Below are positions 48,646-58,578 of a stretch of DNA of 64,000 bases, one piece after another. Source of the DNA: Rhizobium sp. Root1334. Lineage in GTDB: Bacteria; Pseudomonadota; Alphaproteobacteria; Rhizobiales; Rhizobiaceae. A model generated the notes under the pieces. The model had not been told where the DNA came from. It saw only the letters and a program-made list of their open reading frames with translations, and searched no databases. The number at the start of each line of letters is the position of its first letter. The first letter of the stretch is position 1. Made by a program: the position numbers and the translations under genes. The stretch is taken from the NCBI RefSeq assembly GCF_001426665.1, contig NZ_LMEY01000001.1:809000-872999 (forward strand). Reading direction: 5' to 3'.

Positions 48646-49752
48646 CTACCTGGCTGCAGCCCGCTGCTTGTCGGCGTGTTTCAGTTCGTTGACGTCGTGC
48701 TGCAGCACGAGCGCCTGCAACACGGGATGATCCCAGATCGTTTTGCCCTGCGGGGCCTGCAAGGGCTCGACATCCAGCGGGAAGGCATCAATAAGCTTCT
48801 GCGCATCGAAGGCCCTTTCTACCCAGGCCCGATCGATTGCGGCCATCAGGTCTTCCCAGTCGGTCGGTTCACGATGGGACTGCGTATAGACCGGCAACTC
48901 GGACATGCCGAGCCCCCGATAGAGATCGATCACCCGCGTATCGAGGTCGCAGCTGTCATCGAGCTTGCGCACGTTCAATCCCTTATGAGGACCGTGCGTT
49001 GGAAAGTGAAGGCACGGGATACCGTAGCTTTCTGCGAAGACCATGCCGTGCAGGCTGGTCGAGACGATCCGGTCGCAAGCAAGAATCTCGTCGATCTTGT
49101 CCTTGATGGCATTCATCCCGATCGGCGTCACGGTGTTGATGAGATGGACATGGTCGTGCAGATGCTCGGGAATGCCGTAGCGCAAAAGGTCCGGCTTGAC
49201 GTGGGTTTCCGGGTCGCGGTCGGAAAGCTCCGAAAGATGGACGATGACGCCGAGCTTCCATTTCTTGACCGGCGCAGGATTGTAAAAGCGGGGAAGCAAC
49301 CAGACAGGATCACCATAAACGCCCACCGACCCTTCCGGTTTTCCTGTGAGGAGTTTTTCCGAATACGGGCCGCGCGTCGCCGTAACATGAAAGCCCGCCT
49401 CGCCGGCCACACTGAAGCGGCGGCGATCTTCCATCGGCGCGCTCGGATTTTCCCAAGCCGAAGCGCCGGTACCCCAGAACCAGACCTCGCCGCCGGCAAA
49501 GCCGTGGCCAATCGTTCCGACGCAGGCCATGCGCAGCGATTGTGATTTCGACGGAACGCGCTCGATGTCCCGGCCGGACAGAAGCGCCACCATGACAGCG
49601 CTGAGCGCATCGCCGACATTGAGGTAATCCATCGTCGATGTGGATCCGGCCCAGGACAAAGGAACCTTGCCATGACGGCGGGTGTAACGCGCAAGATTAT
49701 TGGATTTCTTGCCGGATGCACGATCCATCAGCGCATTGAAAATCGATCTCAC
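48646..49752 (-). CDS. Polysaccharide pyruvyl transferase family protein (second copy)
   Basis: A 368-residue protein of the same superfamily as ExoV. Shared features: NVGDALSAVMVALLSGRD near the start, VWFWGTGASAWENP, VTATRGPYSEKLLTG, GDPVWLLPRF and the C-terminal STSLHGMVFAESYGIPCLHFP. It could pyruvylate another surface glycan or transfer a different group. GAGGAATTCCTG precedes the GTG at 49752; a TTG at 49782 is the alternative start. It is divergent from the GSCFA gene, a likely functional partner in glycan modification (inference). Confidence 0.8.
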   Translation of the reverse strand: MRSIFNALMDRASGKKSNNLARYTRRHGKVPLSWAGSTSTMDYLNVGDALSAVMVALLSGRDIERVPSKSQSLRMACVGTIGHGFAGGEVWFWGTGASAWENPSAPMEDRRRFSVAGEAGFHVTATRGPYSEKLLTGKPEGSVGVYGDPVWLLPRFYNPAPVKKWKLGVIVHLSELSDRDPETHVKPDLLRYGIPEHLHDHVHLINTVTPIGMNAIKDKIDEILACDRIVSTSLHGMVFAESYGIPCLHFPTHGPHKGLNVRKLDDSCDLDTRVIDLYRGLGMSELPVYTQSHREPTDWEDLMAAIDRAWVERAFDAQKLIDAFPLDVEPLQAPQGKTIWDHPVLQALVLQHDVNELKHADKQRAAAR

Positions 49753-49936
49753 CAGGAATTCCTCTGCAACACGGCCTCGCAAATGGAAGCTAATATACGG
49801 ATGTCAGCCAGTATACAAAAATGGGACGATTGAACAGTTCATTCGTATTCGCACGTGACGACGCAGCGAACTCCGGGTCGTCCAGCACTCACCGTGCGCG
49901 GCAGAGTCAGTATGCTTTCTCGCAAGAGTATTTCGT

Positions 49937-51232
49937 GTGATGTCAGTTGACTATCGCCGTTCAGTGAATAAACATTTTGGCACAACCGGAGATATGGCTG
50001 TGGCGTTATTTGAGTATGTTCAGGATGGTGAAGTGAAGAAAGCTTCTGGGAGCTTCTTCAGAGGGGGGCATACGAACTTTCACCCGACCAACAACTCCTT
50101 TTCTCAGCCGGACTTTATTGATGAGTATGTGATGAAGGGCTGGGAGCCGTCATCAAAGTTCGTTACCAAGGACACGCCCATCGTCGCGTTCGGTTCGTGC
50201 TTCGCCGCCAACATCAGTAACTATCTGCACAATCGTGGCTACACCGTTCTGACCAAAGGGGACAACAAGGCGTACATTACGCAGATGGGCGATGGCATCG
50301 TCAACACCTCCGCCATCCTCCAGCAGTTTGAATGGGCTTGGCTGAACAAGATACCCAAAGGAGATCTGTGGCACGGCTTCAAAGCCCAGGAGTTTGGCTA
50401 TGAGGAGAGTGTCAGGCTGGACACCAAGGCACTCTTGGATAGTGCAGGGCTGTTCATCATCACGCTTGGCCTATCGGAGATATGGTACGATGAGGTTACC
50501 GGAGAGGTTTTTTGGAGAGCCGTACCGAAAGATCGCTACGACCCGGGCAGACACAAATTCAGGGTGGCGACCCACGCCGAAACCCTTGCCAATCTTAAGG
50601 CCATCCATTCGATAATCCGGCAATTCCGGCCGGACGCTCATATCGTTTTTTCAGTTTCCCCGATTCCTCTGACGGCGACCTTCCGGCCGATCTCCTGCCT
50701 CACAGCCGATGCCGTCTCAAAGGCTGTCATTCGGGGAGCATTGGATGAATTCCTGCGAGGACACGGGGATGATGACCGGCTTCACTATATGCCCAGTTAC
50801 GAGGCAGTGACCCGCCTTTTCAATAACCAGTGGGAAGTCGATCGTCGTCACGTCCAGCCCCACATCCTGGATTTCAACATGCAGATGTTCGAGTCCTTCT
50901 ACTGCACCCCAGGACTCTCCAAGGATTCACTGACGAAGACTTTCAAAGCCGCCATAGAGGAAGACTTGAAGATCGGGATGAACGGTCAAGAGAGCGATGG
51001 CTTGACCTATTCCGAAATCAGGCGGCAGAAGATAGAGGAAAGGCGGGAAGCCCGCCGTCAAGCGAGAATAAGGGAAAGAGTGTCGGCCAGAGCCGACGCC
51101 AAGCGGATGCTTGTACGGGAGGCAGCCGCCCCAGGAAAACCCCAATCCAAGATAAAACGCGTTGCAGGAATCCTTTCCAAGGTCGCTATTGGTCTCTTGG
51201 CACTTCAAGGCGTTGTGGAGCTGGTAACCTGA
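49937..51232 (+). CDS. GSCFA domain protein
   Basis: A 431-residue protein with the family-defining FGSCFAANIS at residues 85-94, followed by GLSEIWYD and SVSPIPLTATFRP, which fit an SGNH-hydrolase-like fold. GSCFA proteins are often near capsule and LPS genes; activity is unproven. Residues about 355-405 are a highly charged RRQKIEERREARRQARIRER-type helix, and the last 20 residues are hydrophobic, perhaps a tail anchor. Base composition is visibly less GC-rich than its neighbours, which hints at transfer. The start (GTG 49937 or ATG 49940) lacks a strong ribosome site. Confidence 0.75.
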   Translation: MMSVDYRRSVNKHFGTTGDMAVALFEYVQDGEVKKASGSFFRGGHTNFHPTNNSFSQPDFIDEYVMKGWEPSSKFVTKDTPIVAFGSCFAANISNYLHNRGYTVLTKGDNKAYITQMGDGIVNTSAILQQFEWAWLNKIPKGDLWHGFKAQEFGYEESVRLDTKALLDSAGLFIITLGLSEIWYDEVTGEVFWRAVPKDRYDPGRHKFRVATHAETLANLKAIHSIIRQFRPDAHIVFSVSPIPLTATFRPISCLTADAVSKAVIRGALDEFLRGHGDDDRLHYMPSYEAVTRLFNNQWEVDRRHVQPHILDFNMQMFESFYCTPGLSKDSLTKTFKAAIEEDLKIGMNGQESDGLTYSEIRRQKIEERREARRQARIRERVSARADAKRMLVREAAAPGKPQSKIKRVAGILSKVAIGLLALQGVVELVT

Positions 51233-51358
51233 ACAATCCTGTTCCAGCCGCCCTGCACCGAAGATGGACTTCGCACGCAATCCAAGACTACGCTTGCCGA
51301 AAGCTAGACAGTGGCAACAGCATTGCTGTGTTCCAGAGGGTTTATCCACGAAGAATAA

Positions 51359-51433
51359 TGGTGCTGCTAGAGAGATTTGAACTCTCGGCCTCTCCCTTAC
51401 CAAGGGAGTGCTCTACCCCTGAGCTATAGCAGC
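51359..51433 (-). tRNA. tRNA-Thr (anticodon GGT)
   Basis: On the minus strand the acceptor GCTGCTA pairs with TAGCAGC, followed by A and an encoded CCA. The D-arm has GCTCAGGGGTAGAGC, the anticodon stem CTCCC-TTGGTAA-GGGAG gives GGT, and the T-arm has GAGAGTTCAAATCTCTC. Its 3' end faces the GSCFA gene. Confidence 0.95.
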
Positions 51434-51590
51434 ATCGTGCGCTGGATCAGTGTTTGTCCGGCGCGAGCGAGGGCCTATTGCCATAGCTTGTTGCGGAGCG
51501 CAAGCAGCAAATCGAAGTTTTCACTGGATGGCGTGTTCGAAAAACACGCCGCTCTTCCGGAGTGCTTGGTTTTGCGGTATCTGAGCGGTC

Positions 51591-51839
51591 ATGCAAGATA
51601 ATAATGATCAGACACGCAAACACGCTGCAACGCCTGCTGCGCCAAGCAAGCTCGAAGCGGGCAAGCTTGAACCGGGGCATGAGGCCGAGCGGCAGGCCGA
51701 GGCACGACGCGAGCGGGCGGCAAAGACGCTGCGCGACAATCTTTTACGGCGCAAGCAGCAAGGACGGGCGCGCCGCGCCGGGGCGGCCGACGAAACATCC
51801 GGCCTGCCTGCCGCAAAAACGGACGAATCGGCTGAATAA
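51591..51839 (+). CDS. Small charged protein upstream of murA (82 aa)
   Basis: Starts MQDNNDQTRKHAATPAAPSK and is rich in Ala, Arg, Glu and Lys, with AERQAEARRERAAKTLRDNLLRRKQQGRARR. It is probably a single long helix with a disordered start and end. Similar short basic proteins sit before murA in many rhizobia, which is why I accept it as a gene. No function can be given. The ribosome site is weak (GAGCGGTC). Confidence 0.65.
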   Translation: MQDNNDQTRKHAATPAAPSKLEAGKLEPGHEAERQAEARRERAAKTLRDNLLRRKQQGRARRAGAADETSGLPAAKTDESAE

Positions 51840-52106
51840 TCCCCCGCCAGCACCATTGACCGGATCCGGGGGCGGATCGCCGGTGGTTGGCGAAGTCATT
51901 GTTACGTCCAAGACCACGCCGATGTCGACGGGGCCTGCGGATTAGATCATCCAGACTGTGTGGTGTTGTATCTGCATATCTCCGAATGCGGCTACACCGC
52001 CTTTGTTCAATTCGCTTCTCATTTCACGGTGCATCCTTTATGGAGACGCCAATCTCTTAAAAGTCCGGACTATCAGGAAAGGCGGGCGGCGCCCGTAAGG
52101 TACCCT

Positions 52107-53399
52107 ATGGATCGCATCAGAATTACCGGCGGCAACGAGCTGCGCGGCATCATCCCGATTTCCGGCGCCAAGAACGCCGCGCTGCCGCTCATGATCGCGT
52201 CGCTTCTGACCGACGATACGCTGACGCTCGAAAACGTGCCACATCTGGCCGATGTCGAGCAGCTGATCCGCATCCTTGGCAATCATGGCGCCGACATCTC
52301 CGTCAATGGCCGCCGCGAACGCCAGGGCGAAGGCTATTCGCGCACCATTCATTTCACGTCGCGCAACATTGTCGATACGACCGCTCCTTATGAACTGGTC
52401 TCCAAGATGCGCGCCAGCTTCTGGGTCATCGGCCCGCTTCTCGCTCGCGAAGGCAAGGCCCGCGTCTCGCTGCCGGGCGGCTGCGCCATCGGCACGCGGC
52501 CCGTCGACCTGTTCATCGAGGGCCTGACGGCGCTTGGTGCCAATATCGAGATCGACAGCGGCTACATCAATGCAACGGCCCCAAAAGGCGGCCTGGTCGG
52601 CGCGCGCTATGTCTTCCCGAAGGTTTCGGTCGGCGCTACCCACGTGATGATGATGGCGGCGACGCTTGCCAACGGCACGACGGTGATCGGCAATGCCGCA
52701 CGCGAGCCGGAAGTTGTCGATCTCGCCAACTGCCTCAACGCAATGGGCGCCAAGGTTTCTGGTGCTGGCACATCGACGATTACCATCGAGGGCGTCACCT
52801 CGCTGTCGGGCGCACGCCACCGCGTCCTGCCTGACCGGATCGAGACCGGCACCTATGCCATGGCTGTCGCCATGACCGGCGGCGATGTCGTGCTCGAAGG
52901 CACCAATGCCAAACTGCTCGACACGGCGATCGAAGCGATCCGCCGCGCCGGTGCCGAAATCACCGAGACCGAAAGCGGCCTTCGCGTCGTGCGCAACGGT
53001 GGCGGCATCAAGCCTGTGGACGTGGTGACTGACCCCTTCCCGGGCTTCCCGACCGACCTGCAGGCCCAATTCATGGGCCTGATGACCAAGGCTGCAGGCA
53101 CCTCGCACATTACAGAGACGATCTTTGAAAATCGTTTCATGCACGTACAGGAACTGGCCCGTCTCGGCGCCAAGATCACCCTGTCCGGACAGACGGCGAA
53201 AATCGAGGGTGTCGAGCGCCTGAAGGGCGCCCCTGTCATGGCGACCGATTTGCGTGCATCCGTATCGCTTGTCATCGCCGGTCTGGTGGCCGAGGGCGAT
53301 ACCATGGTTTCGCGCGTCTATCACCTCGATCGCGGTTTTGAGCGACTGGAAGAGAAGCTGAACAATTGTGGTGCGCAGGTCGAGCGCGTCAGCGACTGA
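52107..53399 (+). CDS. murA: UDP-N-acetylglucosamine 1-carboxyvinyltransferase MurA
   Basis: A 430-residue enzyme transferring enolpyruvate from PEP to UDP-GlcNAc, the first committed step of peptidoglycan. The start [29 protein letters not shown] and the catalytic cysteine in [15 protein letters not shown] (C126) are clear. AAGGTACCCT precedes the chosen ATG at 52107; a frame reaching back to 51960 adds a sequence unlike MurA. It begins the housekeeping run murA-DUF2948-hisD. Confidence 0.96.
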   Translation: MDRIRITGGNELRGIIPISGAKNAALPLMIASLLTDDTLTLENVPHLADVEQLIRILGNHGADISVNGRRERQGEGYSRTIHFTSRNIVDTTAPYELVSKMRASFWVIGPLLAREGKARVSLPGGCAIGTRPVDLFIEGLTALGANIEIDSGYINATAPKGGLVGARYVFPKVSVGATHVMMMAATLANGTTVIGNAAREPEVVDLANCLNAMGAKVSGAGTSTITIEGVTSLSGARHRVLPDRIETGTYAMAVAMTGGDVVLEGTNAKLLDTAIEAIRRAGAEITETESGLRVVRNGGGIKPVDVVTDPFPGFPTDLQAQFMGLMTKAAGTSHITETIFENRFMHVQELARLGAKITLSGQTAKIEGVERLKGAPVMATDLRASVSLVIAGLVAEGDTMVSRVYHLDRGFERLEEKLNNCGAQVERVSD

Positions 53400-53506
53400 T
53401 CCGGCCTTTCGAATCCGCGTCCACGGTTGCGGATTCGACGCTGGCGTCCTATGTCCTTTCTCATGATGACGGTGGCCTCTGGCTGCCCAGGCAAGGGATG
53501 ATTGGC

Positions 53507-53947
53507 ATGGACGGTTTGAAGCTGATGGCGCTGGATCAGGAAGATCTGGAGATCGTGTCCGCCCATGTGCAGGACGCGGTCTTCAAGGTTTCCGGCCTCG
53601 ATTACGCGCCGCGCTTAAAACAGTTGTCCTTGGTCATCAATCGCTTCGTCTGGGAAACGGCCGAAGGTCGCGGCAAGTCGTTCGAGCGCCGCCGCAGCCT
53701 GCTCGCCTTCAAGCGCGTCACGGCCGTCCGATCAATCGGCTTCAGCCGCAAGGACGACGAGAAGGTGCTGTCGCTTCTGGCCATCCAGTTCGAACAGAAC
53801 GGCGAAGGGCCGGACGGAACCGTCGAGTTCATCCTGTCCGGTGAAGCCTCGATCATGCTCGATGTGGAATGTATCGAGGTTCAGCTTGCAGATACCGGCG
53901 GTGCATGGGAAACCGGTTTCAAGCCGCGCCATCCCGCCGGCGCCTGA
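53507..53947 (+). CDS. DUF2948 family protein
   Basis: A 146-residue soluble protein starting MDGLKLMALDQEDLEIVSAH, with RFVWETAEGRGKSFERRRSLLAFKRV in the middle. This is the DUF2948 family, conserved between murA and hisD in Rhizobiales and of unknown function. AAGGGATGATTGGC precedes the ATG at 53507. The body is a beta-rich pattern with no membrane segment or signal. Confidence 0.85.
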   Translation: MDGLKLMALDQEDLEIVSAHVQDAVFKVSGLDYAPRLKQLSLVINRFVWETAEGRGKSFERRRSLLAFKRVTAVRSIGFSRKDDEKVLSLLAIQFEQNGEGPDGTVEFILSGEASIMLDVECIEVQLADTGGAWETGFKPRHPAGA

Positions 53948-54010
53948 TATCCTGACCGCCGGCCCAAGAGGGCCGCGCATCTCTGCCGACCGCGCATAAG
54001 GACGTTTCCA

Positions 54011-55315
54011 TTGGCCATCCGTCTCGACTATCTGACCCCGGGCTTCGAAGCCGAATTCGCAGCCTTTCTGACGACCAAGCGGGAAGTGTCCGAAGACGTC
54101 AACGCCGTGGTCAAGACGATCATCGATGACGTTCGTCTGCGCGGTGACGTGGCGCTGGCCGAATACACAAGGAAATTCGACGGCCTCGATTTCGCTGTTA
54201 CCGGCATGGCGGTGACGGCGGACGAGATTGATGCCGCTATCAACGCCGTTCCCTCCGAAGTGCTGGGCGCACTTAAGGTCGCCGCCGTACGCATCGAGGC
54301 GCATCACGCCCGCCAGCGGCCCAAAGACGATATTTACGAGGATTCAATGGGCGTCGGCCTCGGCTCGCGCTGGACGGCGATCGATGCTGTCGGTCTCTAT
54401 GTGCCGGGCGGCACGGCGAGCTATCCAAGCTCGGTGCTAATGAATGCGCTGCCGGCAAAGGTTGCGGGTGTCGAGCGCATCGTGATGGTCGTTCCCGCCA
54501 ATGGTGGCGTGATCAATCCGGCCGTTCTCGCCGCCGCCCGCATGGCCGGGGTCTCGGAAATCTACCGTATCGGCGGCGCCCAGGCGATTGCGGCCCTTGC
54601 CTATGGCACGGCAACCATCGCCCCGGTCGCCAAGATCATGGGCCCGGGCAATGCCTATGTCGCCGCCGCCAAGCGCCAGGTGTTTGGCGCTGTCGGCATC
54701 GACATGATCGCTGGCCCTTCGGAAGTGCTTGTGATCGCTGACCGCGACAATGATCCGGACTGGATCGCCGCCGATCTTCTGGCCCAGGCCGAACACGATG
54801 TTGGCGCCCAGTCGATCCTGATTACCGACGACGCAGCCTTTGCGGCCGCGGTCGAGGCCGCGGTCGAGCGCCAGCTGCGCACCCTGCCCCGGGCGGAAAC
54901 GGCGAGCGCCAGCTGGCGTGATTTTGGTGCCGTAATCCTGGTGCCTGATTTTGACGTGGCCGTGCCGCTCGCCAACCGCATTGCCGCCGAACATCTCGAA
55001 CTTGCCCTCGCCGACGCCGATGCGATGATCCCGAAAATCCGCAATGCCGGTGCGATCTTCGTTGGTCGCCACACGCCGGAAGTGATCGGCGATTATGTCG
55101 GCGGCTCCAATCACGTGCTGCCGACCGCACGCTCCGCCCGGTTCTCCTCCGGCCTCGGCGTGCTTGATTATATGAAGCGCACCTCGATCCTGCGGCTCGG
55201 CGCCGACCAGCTGCGCGATCTCGGACCGGCCGCCATCGCGCTTGCCCGCTCAGAAGGCCTGGAAGCCCATGCGCGCTCGGTTGCCATCCGCCTCAATCTC
55301 GGGGGCGAGGGATGA
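54011..55315 (+). CDS. hisD: Histidinol dehydrogenase HisD
   Basis: A 434-residue zinc enzyme for the last two oxidations of histidine synthesis. It shows [49 protein letters not shown], the zinc/catalytic AEHDVGAQ and AAEHLEL. The start is a TTG at 54011 with AAGGACGTTTCCA upstream; no ATG fits the conserved N-terminus. The stop overlaps the next gene by ATGA. Confidence 0.96.
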   Translation: MAIRLDYLTPGFEAEFAAFLTTKREVSEDVNAVVKTIIDDVRLRGDVALAEYTRKFDGLDFAVTGMAVTADEIDAAINAVPSEVLGALKVAAVRIEAHHARQRPKDDIYEDSMGVGLGSRWTAIDAVGLYVPGGTASYPSSVLMNALPAKVAGVERIVMVVPANGGVINPAVLAAARMAGVSEIYRIGGAQAIAALAYGTATIAPVAKIMGPGNAYVAAAKRQVFGAVGIDMIAGPSEVLVIADRDNDPDWIAADLLAQAEHDVGAQSILITDDAAFAAAVEAAVERQLRTLPRAETASASWRDFGAVILVPDFDVAVPLANRIAAEHLELALADADAMIPKIRNAGAIFVGRHTPEVIGDYVGGSNHVLPTARSARFSSGLGVLDYMKRTSILRLGADQLRDLGPAAIALARSEGLEAHARSVAIRLNLGGEG

Positions 55316-55782
55316 CATCCAGCCACCGTCTCTGCGATGTCCTGCTCGACGAAACCATCGGCCGCTCGACGCCCGATGTCGAGCATGAACGGGCGGTTGC
55401 GATCTTCGATCTGATCGAGGAGAATTTCTTCGAGCCGGCCGGCCACATCGGCGGCCCCTACCGGCTCAAACTGTCTCTGGTCGATTCCAAGCTGGTTTTC
55501 GCGATTACCACCGAGACCGACGCGGGGGTTGCCACCCATATCCTGTCGCTGACACCGTTCCGGCGGATCGTGAAGGATTATTTCATGATCTGCGAAAGCT
55601 ATTACGAGGCGATCCGTTCCTCAACGCCAAGCCAGATCGAAGCGATCGACATGGGGCGGCGCGGTATTCACAATGAGGGCTCGCAGACGCTGATGGACAG
55701 GCTGTCGGGCAAGATCAAACTCGATTTCGATACGGCGCGGCGTCTGTTCACGCTGGTGTGTGTGCTCTACTGGCGGGGATGA
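55312..55782 (+). CDS. UPF0262 family protein
   Basis: A 156-residue protein with [33 protein letters not shown] and [20 protein letters not shown], the UPF0262 signature in Rhizobiales. Role unknown. It overlaps hisD and the phosphatase-like gene by four bases each (ATGA), so the three are one translational unit. Confidence 0.9.
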   Translation: MTSSHRLCDVLLDETIGRSTPDVEHERAVAIFDLIEENFFEPAGHIGGPYRLKLSLVDSKLVFAITTETDAGVATHILSLTPFRRIVKDYFMICESYYEAIRSSTPSQIEAIDMGRRGIHNEGSQTLMDRLSGKIKLDFDTARRLFTLVCVLYWRG

Positions 55783-56267
55783 CGGTGACGGTCGCTGCTT
55801 CCCCCAACAAGCCGCAGCGGAGCGTCAAATCGCCGGGATCGGTGCTGTTCATGTGCGGCATGAACGCGATCCGCTCACCGATGGCGGAAGTGCTGGCAAA
55901 GGCGATGTTGCCACAAGGCACCTATGTCGCGTCGGCCGGGGTTCGCCCCGGAGAGCGCGATCCTTTCGTCGATGTGGTTCTGGAGGAGATCGGGCTGACG
56001 GCAGGGCGGCACCAGCCGCATACGCTAGACGAACTGGAAGACGACTATTTCGATCTTATCGTCACGCTGGCGCCCGAAGCGCATCATGCGGCACTGGAAC
56101 TGACGCGGTCGATGGCGATCGATGTGGTCTACTGGCCAACGCCGGATCCGACGGTGGCCACCGGCACCCGCGAGCAGATCGTTTCGGCCTATCGCGAGGT
56201 TCGAAATCACATTGCCAGCCTGCTCAAGCATCGTTTGCTTGGACAAATGCCGGATAAGATGGCATAG
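55779..56267 (+). CDS. Low-molecular-weight protein tyrosine phosphatase-like protein
   Basis: A 162-residue protein with the phosphatase loop C-x5-R-S ([10 protein letters not shown]26 to R32) and the later acid-bearing WPTPDPT, as in LMW-PTP and arsenate-reductase-like proteins. The loop CGMNAIRS differs from the classical CxGNxCRS. Target unknown. The ATG overlaps the UPF0262 stop. infA follows 126 bases later behind its own promoter region. Confidence 0.85.
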   Translation: MTVTVAASPNKPQRSVKSPGSVLFMCGMNAIRSPMAEVLAKAMLPQGTYVASAGVRPGERDPFVDVVLEEIGLTAGRHQPHTLDELEDDYFDLIVTLAPEAHHAALELTRSMAIDVVYWPTPDPTVATGTREQIVSAYREVRNHIASLLKHRLLGQMPDKMA

Positions 56268-56393
56268 GGCGCTGACCAAACCGGAAAATGAAGCCGCTGC
56301 TGTTCACAAAACCGCGGCGATTGTGTAGTTTCCGCCAAATTTTTAAAAGGCGCGGCACGCGCCTCTACCGAAGCACAGAAAGACATATCCTAC

Positions 56394-56612
56394 ATGGCGA
56401 AAGAAGAAGTCCTCGAATTCCCGGGCGTCGTTACCGAATTGCTTCCCAATGCAACGTTCCGCGTCCAGCTCGAAAACCAGCATGAAATCATTGCCCATAC
56501 GGCTGGCCGCATGCGCAAGAACCGCATCCGCGTTCTCGCCGGCGACAAGGTCCTGGTTGAAATGACGCCTTACGACCTGACCAAGGGCCGTATCACCTAT
56601 CGCTTCAAGTAA
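56394..56612 (+). CDS. infA: Translation initiation factor IF-1
   Basis: A 72-residue OB-fold protein starting [20 protein letters not shown] and ending [14 protein letters not shown], of standard IF-1 length. It binds the ribosomal A site during initiation. Position before maf and yacG is conserved in Rhizobiales. Confidence 0.97.
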   Translation: MAKEEVLEFPGVVTELLPNATFRVQLENQHEIIAHTAGRMRKNRIRVLAGDKVLVEMTPYDLTKGRITYRFK

Positions 56613-56660
56613 GCGCAGTGCGGCCTCAGCCGCAAACTCGAGATCGATGGCCCTGTTGCG

Positions 56661-57281
56661 ATGGCATTGACACATAAGCTGATCCTGGCTTCCGGCTCGC
56701 CGCGGCGCGTCGAACTGCTTGCGCAGGCAGGCATCGAGCCGGCGCGCCTGATGCCGATGGATCTCGACGAGACACCGAAGCGCACCGAGCATCCGCGCTC
56801 GCTCGCCTGGCGGCTGTCTGCCGAAAAGGCCAAAGCTGCGCTCGCTGCCATCAAGGGCGAGCCCGGCTGGGAGGGGAGCTATATCCTCGCCGCCGATACT
56901 GTCGTGTCCGTCGGCCGCCGTATCCTTGGCAAGCCGGAACTGGTCAGCGAAGCCTCAAGCGCGCTGCACCTTCTGTCCGGTCGCAGCCACCGCGTCTATA
57001 CCGGCGTCTGCCTGATCACGCCGGACAAGACGGTGCGCCAGAAGGTCATCGACACCAAGGTTCGTTTCAAGCGCCTTTCCAGTCACGACATCGACAGCTA
57101 TCTGGCGTCCGGCCAGTGGCGCGGCAAGGCAGGTGCTTATGGCATCCAGGGCATTGCTGGCAGCTTTGTCGTCAAGCTGGTGGGCTCCTACACCAATGTC
57201 GTCGGCTTGCCGCTCTATGAGACCGTCAGTCTGCTTTCAGGCGAAGGCTACGACGTGCATGACAGCTGGATGAAGGGCTAA
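56661..57281 (+). CDS. maf: Maf-family nucleotide pyrophosphatase
   Basis: A 206-residue house-cleaning enzyme that hydrolyses non-canonical or dTTP/UTP-type nucleotides. Visible: [14 protein letters not shown] at the start, [17 protein letters not shown] with the catalytic aspartate, and the C-terminal [13 protein letters not shown]. It follows infA by 48 bases and precedes yacG by 4 bases. Confidence 0.93.
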   Translation: MALTHKLILASGSPRRVELLAQAGIEPARLMPMDLDETPKRTEHPRSLAWRLSAEKAKAALAAIKGEPGWEGSYILAADTVVSVGRRILGKPELVSEASSALHLLSGRSHRVYTGVCLITPDKTVRQKVIDTKVRFKRLSSHDIDSYLASGQWRGKAGAYGIQGIAGSFVVKLVGSYTNVVGLPLYETVSLLSGEGYDVHDSWMKG

Positions 57282-57285
57282 GGCC

Positions 57286-57492
57286 ATGAGCTCAGACGAA
57301 ACCAAGGGCGCCTCCAACGTGGCGCCACTGCGCAAGACCGTGCCCTGCCCCGAGTGCGGGCGCCCGTCGCACCGCGAACACTACCCCTTCTGCTCTGACC
57401 GCTGCCGCAATGTCGATTTGAACAGATGGTTGACCGGCTCTTATGCGATTCCAGTCGCCGACGATGAATCAAAAGCCAACGGCGAGGATTGA
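57286..57492 (+). CDS. yacG: DNA gyrase inhibitor YacG
   Basis: A 68-residue zinc-ribbon protein: CPECGRPS and FCSDRCRNVDLNRWLTG provide the four cysteines and the family core. YacG binds GyrB and inhibits gyrase in E. coli. It starts 4 bases after the maf stop. Confidence 0.92.
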   Translation: MSSDETKGASNVAPLRKTVPCPECGRPSHREHYPFCSDRCRNVDLNRWLTGSYAIPVADDESKANGED

Positions 57493-57680
57493 GAACGCCC
57501 GGATTTTCGCGGGATATCCGTTGTTTTTCAATTATTTGCATCAAATGACATTTTCCTGTCGAAAAAACGTCATTTGGTGCTGGACACCGCCGAACAAGAT
57601 GTTATAACCCCGCTCGCTTCCGGGGCGAAACCAACGCCCCACGGTTCTGAAAGCGGAACCATTGCCCGCAAAGGCAGGAT

Positions 57681-57756
57681 GCCCGGATAGCTCAGTTGGT
57701 AGAGCAGCGGATTGAAAATCCGCGTGTCGGTGGTTCAAATCCGCCTCCGGGCACCA
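57681..57756 (+). tRNA. tRNA-Phe (anticodon GAA)
   Basis: Acceptor GCCCGGA pairs with TCCGGGC; the D-arm is GCTCAGTTGGTAGAGC, the anticodon stem CGGAT-TGAAAAT-CCG gives GAA, the T-arm is GGTTCAAATCC, and CCA is encoded at 57754-57756. Confidence 0.97.
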
Positions 57757-58122
57757 TTCACTTGCTGAAAACGCCAAGTCTTTGGAAACCCGTTGATCCC
57801 GCTTACGCTGGCAACACGTTAATGAACGTCCAAAATACCTCTGCAAAACTGCGTTTTTCCTTCAAGGCCTTGCTTCGGAAAAATCGAGCCTCGTCTGTCT
57901 GTACCCGACTGACAGGAGAACTGTGACATCTATCCGATGCCACAGCAGATCCTACTATATCGTCAGCGGATTTTCGCAGGCCGGGTGCGGATTGCGCCGG
58001 ACATGCGTCAAACTCGGCTCTGCAGGTATGCAACGCCAGAGATCATCATCGAAGGTTTTCAAGCGCGCGCGCCAATAGTCCTGGTCTCCACCTTGAGGCC
58101 CGAGTTTGACCGGGAGCGATAC
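57757..58122. other. Gene-free stretch after tRNA-Phe
   Basis: About 365 bases between tRNA-Phe and the convergent pseudoazurin gene. Reading frames lack ribosome sites, and no repeat or att-like copy of the tRNA end was noticed. Confidence 0.5.
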
Positions 58123-58578
58123 TCACCTCAAAGCCGCCTTCGCGTCGATCTCCGCGAATATGGCATCGAATCGTGACCGGGCGCGGGCTGGGACCTCCAA
58201 TGCCCGGATAGCGCTGGTGAGTTCGGCTTCACCCACCTTGATCAGCATGATCATGCCCATGGCGAAATGCGGTGAGCACTTGATGCCGTAAAAACCTGCT
58301 TGGTCGAAGGTAACCTCGATCTCCTCGTTGATCTTGCCCTTGAAGCCGGCATAACCCTCCGGAACCATGCCATCGATCGACGCGGCATTATGGCTCTTGT
58401 TGGTGGCAATGAACTTGACCCGATCACCGGGCTTCAACTCGATGTAGTCGGGCTCGAAAACCATCGACCCCTTCTCTCCGCGATTGCGCATCTTGACCTC
58501 GAACGTCTCGGCCAAAGCGGGGAGCGAGGTCGAGAACAGGAGAGTTGCCGCAATAAGGGTTCTTGTGATTGAGATCAT
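58123..58578 (-). CDS. Pseudoazurin-type blue copper protein
   Basis: A 151-residue periplasmic cupredoxin. A signal peptide (MISITRTLIAATLLFSTSLPALA) precedes the type-1 copper fold. The four ligands H63, C101, H104 and M109 (SHNAAS and CSPHFAMGM) have the pseudoazurin spacing. It usually carries electrons to nitrite or nitrous oxide reductases, none of which is in the window. Its ATG overlaps the stop of the ABC ATPase gene (ATGA), making it the last gene of a cobalamin-riboswitch operon. An upstream in-frame GTG/ATG would add a non-signal-like extension. Confidence 0.9.
   Translation of the reverse strand: MISITRTLIAATLLFSTSLPALAETFEVKMRNRGEKGSMVFEPDYIELKPGDRVKFIATNKSHNAASIDGMVPEGYAGFKGKINEEIEVTFDQAGFYGIKCSPHFAMGMIMLIKVGEAELTSAIRALEVPARARSRFDAIFAEIDAKAALR

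Noticed and set aside
48284..48730. A 148-codon frame upstream of the pyruvyltransferase-like gene end
   Set aside because: Serine/arginine/cysteine-rich shadow with no ribosome site; it overlaps the 3' end of a better supported gene.
51234..51433. Integration (att) site at the tRNA-Thr 3' end
   Set aside because: I looked for a second copy of the tRNA end near the GSCFA gene and 48-50 kb and found none, and no integrase is present.
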